Shown here piece after piece: positions 55,005 to 64,000 of a stretch of DNA of 64,000 nt; the stretch's first letter is position 1, and each line of letters opens with the position of its first letter. Below the pieces are notes generated by a model. The model was not told the DNA's origin. It searched no databases and was given only the letters and a program-made list of their open reading frames with translations. Origin of the DNA: Tricholoma matsutake. Its lineage: Eukaryota > Basidiomycota > Agaricomycetes > Agaricales > Tricholomataceae. The position numbers and the translations under genes were made by a program. The stretch spans positions 9,176,001 through 9,240,000 of the forward strand of contig AP026538.1 in NCBI GenBank assembly GCA_026075535.2. The letters run 5' to 3'.

Positions 55005-55719
55005 TGCTAAAGCTATAGACGAAATGACTTACTGAGATGAGGCGTCATCGTACTGAGGTGAAAATGTGGTGTGCGGGTGCCTCGGGAATGCTGCCACCGC
55101 GGAAGTTACTAATAATGCTACCGATGATTGAACACTCCAGGTACCACTTTACCTAGGGTAGACCTTAGACCTGTACTTAGTTTGATGATAGCAGATGATG
55201 GCACAACGTGGAAAGTGATCGGGATTCGAAGGTTCTAGATCACCGACAAGAATAGCTATCATGACAGAAAATGTTGGGATTATTGTGACATCGCTAACCT
55301 TTCGCAGTTTCGCTAAGTTAACAACTGCCCAGTTAGCGTTTTCTTGCTCTTTGAAATACATAGTCAGTTTTTGCAACCGAGAATTTTTCTATTAGTCCCA
55401 ATTTATTCCTCCGCTTTCAGGATTCCGTTTTTTTGGATTGTAATATACTCTGTAATATCTATTATCCGAATGCAGGTGCCTCATCAGACCTGGGTTCTTC
55501 GGAGTGCTCCTGTGGGCAGCTGTGGGCTTCATATCATTCAGAATCATAAGCGATAAAAAGTCTTTCGATCGAGTGAACTTTCATCAACTGTTCAGCTCAT
55601 ATCCGGCTCGGCTTCGGGTGAAGACGATAATCCCGAACTTTGTAACGAAGTGAAGGTACGTAGGCGCTAGGTGCTTGGTCAGAAAGACTCGGGTGGTTAG
55701 CGCTTTAGCTGTAATGGTT
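55005..55719. other. Intergenic interval between the SDR genes
   Basis: Nothing was recognised besides short frames; it contains distal promoter sequence of gene 1. Confidence 0.4.
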
Positions 55720-56229
55720 TCAACACTTGAAGCTTGAAGTTTGATCGACAACGCCACCATCTGGAACCGTTGAATTCGAATCGGATTCGTTCCATGGTTT
55801 AGGCGACGGGTAAGTAGATTGGTAAATCCAAACGCAATGATTGTGTTTATCATATGCCATCACCAAGTGGAAGAGATTTTGCCCTGCAGAATTCGAAGTT
55901 GCATGAAGCTTGTGTACTAAAATATCTTGGAAATATCCAAATCTGATCTTGGCAACACTGCGTGTACACTCGACCCTTTCTTTCTTTTGAGAAAGTACTG
56001 GCTCAATTGAGCGGACGCGTGACTTTCTGCTCAGATTGATTGATTGTGGATTGTGACAGCTGAAGTAGCCTTCAGTTAAGGCGCTTTGAGAGAAAAAACC
56101 TGGTTTCTCATTACTTTCCGCAACGGCTGTAAGAAATGCCCTTAAGTCAATGTCGAACGAATGATATTTACGGAAGAAGCATGGAAGGGAGACCGGCAAA
56201 TAAGCGCTGACATCGAAGCCCTGTAGCAC
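55720..56229 (-). CDS. Hypothetical 169-residue open frame
   Basis: An uninterrupted reverse-strand frame starts MLQGFDVSAYLPVSLPCFFRKYHSFDIDL and ends VVDQTSSFKC. It has no known domain and no clear signal peptide or membrane segment; Cys and aromatic residues are scattered. It lies between the two SDR genes on their strand. Codon use resembles neighbouring genes only loosely, so it may be chance or one exon of a decayed gene. Confidence 0.25.
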   Translation of the reverse strand: MLQGFDVSAYLPVSLPCFFRKYHSFDIDLRAFLTAVAESNEKPGFFSQSALTEGYFSCHNPQSINLSRKSRVRSIEPVLSQKKERVECTRSVAKIRFGYFQDILVHKLHATSNSAGQNLFHLVMAYDKHNHCVWIYQSTYPSPKPWNESDSNSTVPDGGVVDQTSSFKC

Positions 56230-56362
56230 CCAGCAACGATATCAGAATCTCTTGGAATATATTACATTTAGGGTTTACATATTCTACATAGCATTTCCAG
56301 TACTAGATGATCTCCTGATCCACACGATCATTGATCGTCCTAAGCCACAATAGCATGACAGC

Positions 56363-57744
56363 TCAAGCCCAGGTCTTCTCAACCTCCAGCAAAGCATCAA
56401 CAGTGTCATCAACGACCTGCGTCGGTTCTCTAAACTTGCCAAATTTCAAATCCGTAATCGTATTTGACGTATCAAGAATCGACCCTGAGCCTAGTGCCTC
56501 AGTATACTGGTCAGTGGGAGGTAGTTTCAACTCGGGGTGGGACACTCGGAGATGATCAACGGCCTCTCGTAATGTTGCGTTGCCGCTGTTCACGATATAG
56601 CGCCTCTCGATAGCACCAGGGTTTCGTGGGAGATTCAGGGCAAGGACGTGGCCTTTGGCCACATCGCGAACGTCGACGATGTATGGAGCGAACTGGTAGG
56701 AATGGCCTTTCAGCGTGGCATACATCAACTTATTCGTTCCAAGTGTATCTTTGGTGATTGGACGTGGGTAGGTCTCTGGGTAAGGACCGAAGATCATGCC
56801 GGGGAGGACTACAATATTTCAGATTTCTTCTAAGATACTGAGGTGCGGAAAGACTTACTCGCCACAACGTCAAGCTGAGGATGTTCTTTGACGAATTGCC
56901 AGAGGGCTCTCTCTGCTAGAAGTTTGGAGGCAAAGTAGACGAACACATCGTTCTTCTCCGGGTCAAGAGCTTCCTCCACCGTGACGTGGCCCCAGTCTGT
57001 GAGTGAGTCGAGGTGGATACCATGGAAACGCGATCACTTAGTTTGCATCGCACCTTTTGAGGTAAATGTCCTATCAGAGAATGTAAGAGAAAGATCGGCT
57101 ATGCGCATATCAGACAAATAGCGTTGGTCGAGTCTAGTAGAAGGGACGTACGATTCATCAGGTTACCAAAGGTACTTGTGACCACAACCTTCTCAATTCC
57201 AGCCTTGAGGGCTTCGCGGAGAATGTGGAGAGTACCTTCTTTCGCACTCTGTTCATGGTGTGAGACACGCCGAGGATACAAGCGGGTAACGAGACTTCAC
57301 ATCTAGGGTGTGTTGTACAGATGCGTTTCCGGGAATGGGCGAGGCAACATGGATGATGGCGCTCACACCTACGAAGCAGGTTTCAGTTCATGGTATCTTC
57401 ATAGACACAACGATAACATGCCTTTCAGTGCTTCGGTAAGATCACTGTCGATTATATCATCGACCCGCACAAATTCCAACCCAGGGCGCTTGATCGTCTC
57501 GGAAAGTATTTTGGCTTTCCCCCCGCGCGTGGTTCTATATGTCTATACGTTAGCTGCAGCATCTGATTCGTAAAAACATGCGAGACTGACCCGCGCACTA
57601 GGTATCCCGCTTCCAGAAGTTGGTCGGCGACATGTCCAGCGACGAAACCCGTTATACCAGTGACCTGAACAGCATATTTCGTAAGACGTTAACAGGATTA
57701 ACACGGAACGCTCGCACCAAAATAAGTTCCGTCTTCTGAGACAT
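56363..57744 (-). CDS. NAD(P)-dependent extended SDR reductase, gene 2
   Basis: Eight exons (57744-57718, 57664-57591, 57534-57422, 57368-57301, 57248-57152, 57098-57054, 56996-56859, 56808-56363) give 335 residues. All exon lengths after the first (74, 113, 68, 97, 45, 138, 446) equal those of gene 1, so this is a tandem duplicate. Motifs: VTGITGFVAGHVADQLLEAGY (Rossmann), IIHVASP, VVTSTFG, YFASK, IFGPYPETYPRP and YIVDVRDVAKGHV. Intron 3 starts GC (57421-57420) rather than GT. The C-terminus LEVEKTWA matches LELEKSWA of gene 1. The likely role is carbonyl reduction in secondary or detoxification metabolism; the substrate is unknown. Confidence 0.9.
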
Positions 57745-57807
57745 TTCGTGTGTTGCGATGGAGTGGTTAAGAATAGATGGATTGATGGACGTTCTGGCGC
57801 TACAGCC

Positions 57808-57830
57808 TGGAGGTTTATATACCTATGGGA
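57808..57830 (-). promoter_or_regulatory. Promoter of SDR gene 2
   Basis: ATAGGTATATAAAC on the reverse strand about 75 bp before the ATG matches the TATA region of gene 1 (ATAGGTATATAAGC), pointing to a shared core promoter from the duplication. Confidence 0.55.
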
Positions 57831-60470
57831 GTCAGCACTTGTCGCATCACCAGATCCACGATTTAGGATACAAAGAACTGTTTTTTAATGATCCGACATG
57901 GTTGATGACTGAGAGCGCAAGGAAGCCCTGTCAGTGTCAGTAGCTAAACTTACTAACAGGCATCGGGGATAGACCGCAGAGATTCCACCACACTTTAACG
58001 GTTATACGACGCCAAAGAACTCGAATATCGATATTCCAGGTATGAATTCTGCGATATCGGCTGCTACAACATTGTGATAGCATGTAGCAGATACTTGCGC
58101 TTGTACCATTCCAGTTCCATGGTATGAACTGAGATGACCACAGCGTGGACGGATTTAGGCGTTCGGCGACGTGGAAGGTAACTCGGGGACACGAATCATG
58201 TGTCTCAGGGACAGTCATACTTACGTATTATACTCGTCCCGGCAACTGGCCGGGCCGGGGAAGAGTTAGCCGTACTTACGTATGTATACAACTTGAATTT
58301 TGGCCACAACCAGAAGGCTAACATTAATGACGCGTGCAGACTGCCAAGTTTACGTGTTCGTGTCATGAGAATAGATCTGCCCATCCTAGTGTAGCGGCGA
58401 GCGCTTGCAACTCCGAAGTGGAGCGGTCAAGTGGAGGAATTCGAGGGACTCGAAAGGTATATTGGCGTATTCCGTCGAATCGCTGCATACGTTCCGTGGT
58501 GCCAATGGAGAGTTCAGGCTGGTATGCCAGTAAATTGAAGGTTCGTGACTATAGATGGTAGTAACACAGTATATCATGGGGTTCGGGGAATATAGACGAT
58601 GTACTTCAATACCTTCCATAGCAACAGGCTTATTACATAATTCAGGGAAGAAACACAATCGATGGAGAATCCTGTCTCAAGGATTAGAATCAAGAAGAGC
58701 AACCACTCATGTATATGTATGGTCCGTTGAGATGATAACATGAAAAGATCCAGCAACTCATTATCACTGAAGCAAAGTATTCGCTTCACTCATCTTTACC
58801 ACTTCGGAGGATCCAGAAAAATCTGCCACTGGTCATCTCCAATGACTTGATATCATACTATCATGTCTGCCACAACTAATATGATAGCACTGCAAATCCA
58901 CGTCCTAATTCGCCTTATCAACGAGATATGATGGGACATCGTATTAGTACCGTAGGAAATTCACTTAACCCAAGGTCGCAGGACATGACAATTCTAGTGT
59001 GTTCGTAGGAGGCTTACACTGTGGGTGCGTTCTAAACAAGAACTTGATTGATCGAGCACAGCCTTGCGTGTACATGTGCCATGCATCAGGGCAATTGGAA
59101 GCGGAAGGTGTGTTGTGCCCAAAGTTATCGTGTTGGTCGAGACCCCATAAGTATATTGAATGCCTATTTGGAGGCATTATAATGCCGGCAGACTTGGGTC
59201 GCGAATCATTCCGACGATCCTTCACCGTGACACTCCTCGGACTCCGGCACATAAAGTCAAATCACCCGAGGCGTTGATGAACATACTGGCACTCGCCGGG
59301 AACATTCCGAGATCTTCGACTCCACATTTCGATATGAGAGCGCTCGAAATGTGCCTAAACTTAGACCGACGGGTTACTCCGGCTTACGCTCAGGCGCAAG
59401 GCCCACGAATGCGGCACTACATAGACAGCGCATAGCGAAGCGATAGGAAGGCACAGCACGGGCTTCTCGGGAAGTCTGAAACCACACCCGCGTCACCACG
59501 AGGGAAGGTTGGCAAGTTACGCGAGGTCATAAGCGCAGAAGCGGTCCACGTCAAACTGTCTGGTAGTGGGTAAAGACAGGAACGATCAAAACGGGAGGCC
59601 GCATCCTAGAATCCAGGACGGGTGGTTATCATCACGCAAGGTGGGTATGATTTATAGCGGGCAACAGCAGATGAAAGATTGATGGTAATGAGAACAATTT
59701 TTTTTAGGGGGGGGGGGGTTGCGCCGCGGAACGGACTCGACCCTCCAGCATCAAACACAATCCACAGCCGAGCCGAGTTATTGAGACGAGGCTAATGACA
59801 GATTGCATCCCGGTTGAACACGAAGGATGCGAGATCCAACCGCGTGTGAGATGTAGACAAACAGATAGGCTTGAAGACATTGTTGGGGCTAGAAGACACG
59901 CGTACGGAGATCAACGGGACAGGTTTACACCGGTCTTTTGGAGCGAGACATACGGGCTAGATGGAGTGCTACAGCACCAACAAAAATAACCCATAAGGGT
60001 ATATAGGATCTTCTTCCCAATCAAAAAGGATACAACGCGAACTGGAAAATTAATAACTTGCAGGGATAATCGTGGCTGCCAAGAATGCGTGAAACAAAGG
60101 CCCCACATTGTAATGCGGGGGTAGACATCGTGTACACATACATATGATCGCGATATCTTGATTGGCTGACGATGGTAGTTGGACTGGCAGATGCGGGAAT
60201 GTCGATGGCGCGAGCCGAACGGAGGAAGCTGCTTAGCGGCAGGTTTGTGTTATCTCCAAAAGTGCTAGGAGTTGTGATAATCGCAAGATGAGTAGATAAT
60301 CGATTTCAAGTCAAAAGGGTTACGCACATTCGGATGTGGAAGCACAATTTTCCACTGCCGGGCTTCGATGATAGGGCTCATTGAAAAAGGACACAGCACG
60401 CCTGTCATGTTGCTCCCAAACTATAGAACAAAGCTCCACCGCCGGACCATATGCATAAACGCTTGCTTCA
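57831..60470. other. Gene-poor interval
   Basis: No gene, transposon end or RNA gene was recognised. Short frames near 58965-59435 lack motifs. A homopolymer of about a dozen G follows a T run at 59698-59718. The base composition is more balanced than in the transposon regions. Confidence 0.4.
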
Positions 60471-60492
60471 GTGCCGTTCCGACGGCACTAAC
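60471..60492. other. Perfect short hairpin
   Basis: GTGCCGT, a short TCCG-type loop, then ACGGCAC. It could act as a terminator or protein site, but there is no gene beside it. Confidence 0.35.
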
Positions 60493-61262
60493 TATGTAGT
60501 CAAGTAAGGATCGTGTGATCCTCGTGACGTGTTTCTGTTACTTTCTGTATTTCTTTTTGTCCTGGTGACTTTTTTACTCCACTTCGTTTCTATGTCTTTT
60601 TCACCACTCGCTCCCATTCGACGATATGCCTTTATTTCCAATACTTTGCCCTGTACCCTATTTTTCTGCTTACTACTTGACAACGAGCTCGCTCAAGGGG
60701 TACTCGTCACTAGAATATGTTGTGATTTCCAGATAAGCCATCTGGGGACCCCTTCCTTACCATATATCATTTCATTATGTAATCATTGTATAAAATATTT
60801 CCCTAGCACTTACATTATCTCTTGCTAACCAGAAACTCTGTGTTTTACAAGATATAAATCATTACTGAATTACCAATCAGCTTGGGACATGCCACAGCAC
60901 CGGTACATGGCAAAAGGAAGTTGCTCAACCAACATGTGACCTGATGACTCAGCACCCAGATAAGGAAAAATGTTACACATACTTGGTTTTTCGCTGTGTT
61001 CTGATTCTCTCTCACTTTGTTGTGCTTAGATTGGTGAGAGGAGGTATTTTTATGCATAATGAAGCACATTGATGAGCATAAATCATGATTACAAAACTCA
61101 GATAAGGTCGCATGAGGCCCCCCTCCCCACATACTGTCTTGGAATCTGCCAGCGAGTACCCCTTGAGCTCGCTGGACTACATATTTTTAGTACGCAAAAT
61201 CCCCAAATTTCTGTGTATATAGATGAGCAGCTCTGTATCATAGCATTAGAGAATTTCAAGAC
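60493..61262. other. Unassigned interval with inverted 15-bp pair
   Basis: CTCAAGGGGTACTCG occurs near 60690-60704 and in reverse complement near 61148-61162, about 450 bp apart, each inside a wider G/C-rich palindromic context. This might be the ends of a small inverted-repeat element. No target duplication was found and nothing codes between them. Confidence 0.3.
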
Positions 61263-62365
61263 TGTAAGAGGACTAGGGGGGTGCCCTGTGTGTTTCTCCT
61301 ATTTTTTACGTTCATTCTATATTTTTCCTCACTTCTTTTCCTTCTATTCTTCATTTTCTATGATTTTTCTGGATTTTATTACTAATTTTCCCTTTCTATC
61401 ATGTTTGTGCATGTTGACAGTTTTATATTTAGAGGTGGAGCACCCCTTCTGACATCCACCCCTTGGTATGATGATTCAGCAGCCTTGATCTGCCTATATC
61501 TGCCTTTTCTATTTTTAGGTTATTATTTGATTTTTGTTGTCTTCACATATACTGGGCATTGGCAAAGGGATCCTTAGAGTTTTCTCTTTGGATTTCCCTT
61601 TGCTAGGTGTGTCCCCAATCCCTGTACTATGTAGTATAATTTTAACTTCGGATTTCCCTTTGCTAGAGGCGAGGTTGCCCTTACAGTAGAAAACTCTCCC
61701 CTAAGGCCCGAAATCGTGAATGCACTGCCCAAGATAGGCAGGTACAGAGTGGACGACACTTCCCAAAGCTCCACAGACTCCCTACACACTGTTCCAGACA
61801 GTCTCGCCTTTACTGCGCCGCCATTTTCGCCAAATGCACCCCCTAGCAACATGGATGCATCGGAGCGCCTCAACGTGCTTGAAAGCGACGTTTCCAGACT
61901 ATGCGCGCAAATTGATTTGCTTAAATCTACAATCGAAAACTTCGTCAGGACCCTCCAGACTAACCCTATGACCAATATTCCCCCCATTGCAACTCCAAGC
62001 GCACCCAACAACGACGTACCACCAAATGCGCCCACTAAAGAGCATGCCCAGATCAAAATGTCCCCCCCCCCGCTGAATTTAATGGCGCATGTGCGCAGGG
62101 ACGTGCATTCCTTAATTCCTGTGAGTTATACATCAGTCTCCAGTCACATCAATTCATCGATGAGGCTGCAAAAATTTATTGGGCCTTCACATACATGAAA
62201 TCTGAACGCGCCTATCTCTACATGGACCATATTCTGTGACAAACTAAAGAACTTGGTTCTCTACCTTTCTCCACTTGGGGTGACTTTCGAGCCAAGTTTG
62301 TATGCCACTTTTGTCCCCTCAATGAGCGCCACCGAGCAGTGACACGACTTGAGTCATCCTCTTAC
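61263..62365 (+). mobile_element. marY1-like element F: 5' LTR and gag fragment
   Basis: The LTR at 61263-61685 starts TGTAAGAGG and ends CCCTTACA, the least mutated terminus in the window. The self-priming site AGAAAACTCT follows two bases later, then gag (MDASERLNVLESDVSRLCAQID..) similar to that of E. A frame change lies in the C run near 62060, and TGA occurs at about 62237. At 62365 the gag is interrupted by the reversed LTR of element G; the rest of F is outside the window. Confidence 0.85.
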
Positions 62366-64000
62366 TATAAGGGCAACCTCAGCCTCTAGCAAAGGGAAAT
62401 CCAAAGTTAAAATTATGCTACATAATACAGGGATTGGGGGTGCACCTAGCAAAGGGAAATCCGAAGAGAAAACTCTAAAGATCCCTTTGCCAGTGCCCAG
62501 TATATGTGAAAACTGCAAAAATCAAATAATAACTAAAAATAGAAAAGGCGGAGATAGGCTGATCAAGGCTGCCGAATGACATAATACCAAGGGGTAGATG
62601 TTGGAAGGGTACTCCATCTCTAAATATAAAACTGTCAACATGCACAAATGTGATAGAAAGGGAAATTAGTAATAAAATAAGGGAAAAATCATAGAAAATG
62701 AAGAATAGAAGGAAACGAGGTGAGAAAAAATATAGGACAAACGTAAAAAATAGGAGAAACACATGGGACACCCTCTAGTCCCCTTACATCACCCCCCCTC
62801 TAAGATGCATTGCCCCGATGCATTCAAAATTGCATATGACCAAAGTCACTGACTTGAATGCGATGTGGTGCAGCAGTGTGCCTCCTTGACCAACTGAGGG
62901 GCGTTCACATCGGACTCCTCGACCCATGAGTTCTCCTCATACCCATAACCCTTCCAGTGTACCAAATGCTGGAGCTTCCCTCGACGTAACCAGCTGTCCA
63001 AGATTGACTTGACTTCATACTGGGGTTCTCCCTCCACTGTTAGGGCGACACCCACTATCTGCTAGCTAAGACCATGTGGGTTCTCTCTACAAGAAGGGGG
63101 CAGGATCTGCGCTCGTGATGGGGGAATTGATGGTTTTGATGCGAGGGGTTATTAATAGGTGAGTTTGTTGAGATAGGCCTTTCACACTGAAAACATAGGT
63201 GGAATACCTAAGAGAACACAACTGGGGTCCCCTAGGCATATATTTAGGGTTTATATACTATGTTACACATATTGTACATTGTTGTTACCGATGCACTCGT
63301 ACATGCGCGTACATTTTGATGTGTGCAAAATAAAATTCTCATGCTATCAAAGTGTAGCGTCATTTGGCATCATGTAGCGTAATTCGACATAATAAATAAA
63401 ATGAAATTTTATTAGGTAATGGGGTGGTTTCCTAACATCCACAACTGTAGGTGGCGGTGGTGGTCATGAACGGCGTCCTGGAAAAGGATCTGAGGGAGCT
63501 GGAAGGAGTTTCACGACGTGGAAGACTGGGTGAAGTCTAGACATGGAGGCTGGGAGGCGTAGACGATAGGCATGCGTTCCAATGCACTTGACAATGGGGA
63601 AAGGTCCCAGGAAGTGATGGGAGAGTTTTTTGGATGGACGGGTAGTGGAGATGTCACTGGAGTCAAGATAAACTCGATCACCAACCTTGTACTGCAGCGT
63701 TGGAGAGTGGCATTGGTTGTAGAAACATGCCATGTCGTCCTTTGCCTTCACCAAGGCTGCCTTCACTTCCTCCAAACTGTCCTTCATGCGTTCCGTGAAC
63801 TCATTCACTGTCTCAATATGTGAGGGGGCTTGGTGAGGTTCGAATCCCATGCGTGGATGCCATCCAGTGTCCAAGAAGAAGGGGGTTTGTTGAGTGGAAG
63901 CATGGACATGATTGTTGTATCCGAACTTGGCCAGGGGAAGGAGATCGTCCCAATCGTCCTGGCGTTCATTGACAAAGACACGGATGTACTGCTCCAACTC
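62366..64000 (-). mobile_element. marY1-like element G, 3' end, reverse strand
   Basis: The 3' LTR (62366-62788) begins on the reverse strand with TGTAAGGGG and ends TATA at the F gag junction. A purine tract precedes it. The chromodomain (EGEPQYEVKSILD, LVHWKGYGYEENSWVEESD) is at 62846-63030, and integrase C-terminal sequence at 63464-63997 (FVNERQDDWDDLLPLAKFGYNNH, VGDRVYLDSSDI). G keeps Arg at many sites that are Cys, His or Trp in E, so it is less decayed. It runs past the window end. CTTAC before the LTR is the presumed left target duplication. Confidence 0.87.
63038..63437. mobile_element. Solo Copia LTR inside element G
   Basis: 400 bp starting TGTTAGG and ending CCTAACA, a 7-bp perfect inverted terminus usual for Copia LTRs. 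The 5-bp duplication TCCAC flanks it (63033-63037, 63438-63442). Removing it rejoins the pol sequence of G in line with E. There is no internal coding region, so it is a product of LTR-LTR recombination. Confidence 0.85.

Noticed and set aside
58965..59435. Overlapping open frames of 90-95 codons
   Set aside because: They lie on both strands with no motif, splice pattern or similarity to the conserved families seen elsewhere.
59698..59718. T run followed by about a dozen G
   Set aside because: A simple homopolymer; it may be an assembly artefact and has no feature beside it.
60690..61162. Small inverted-repeat transposon
   Set aside because: Only 15 bp match cleanly, the flanks do not form a duplication and no second copy is in the window.

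Overview
This window reads as a transposon-dense stretch of a filamentous fungal chromosome, almost certainly an Agaricomycete (mushroom-forming basidiomycete). The evidence is many short spliceosomal introns of about 46-67 bp with GTRNGT donors, KDZ-type transposases with CxC2 and Ulp1 modules, chromodomain Ty3/gypsy elements and several mushroom-specific hypothetical families. The 6.0-kb gypsy element at 31303-37337 (425/426-bp LTRs) recalls marY1 of Tricholoma matsutake. That comparison is from memory, so the species guess is weak.

Layout. 1-2209: hairpin-rich repeat, a tRNA-headed SINE-like element and dispersed repeat A. 2216-14125: a degenerate chromodomain gypsy element ('C') split by a complete 8.35-kb gypsy element ('N1', 2696-11049, target duplication CAACA). 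14126-16979: reverse-strand Copia pol remnant. 16980-18448: hAT-like non-autonomous element. 19196-22878: decayed multi-exon gene. 24867-25429: hAT-type MITE. 25903-28110: second and third SINE-like copies, and a 150-bp tandem array that looks like repeated exon-intron units. 28528-29914: hAT-like element with a perfect 8-bp duplication. 29934-31184: Ulp1-type peptidase belonging to a KDZ unit whose transposase lies at 38597-41570; repeat B and the marY1-like element E sit between them. 41836-42455: 5' end of a Copia element with a half-tRNA-type primer site.

43152-52406 is a cluster of Agaricomycete-specific genes: a spliced but stop-interrupted hypothetical gene, an intact 138-residue gene with an RNase H1 N-terminal-like fold signature, two fragments, and a nearly complete nine-exon CxC2 KDZ transposase. 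53466-57744 is the clearest conventional host region: two tandem, intact, eight-exon NAD(P)-dependent extended SDR reductase genes with matching promoters. 57830-61262 is gene-poor. 61263-64000 holds two opposed marY1-like copies, one interrupted by a 400-bp Copia solo LTR (target duplication TCCAC).

Two themes stand out. First, nearly all premature stops in the mobile and repeated genes are TGA where the family has arginine, i.e. CGA to TGA, and at least two catalytic Asp to Asn changes fit the opposite-strand version; the SDR genes are spared. This is the footprint of CpG methylation and deamination directed at repeats. Second, two unrelated gypsy families each carry, two bases after the 5' LTR, a 10-11-nt segment complementary to a site inside the LTR about 30-34 bp downstream of a TATA-like motif, which points to Tf1-style self-primed reverse transcription.
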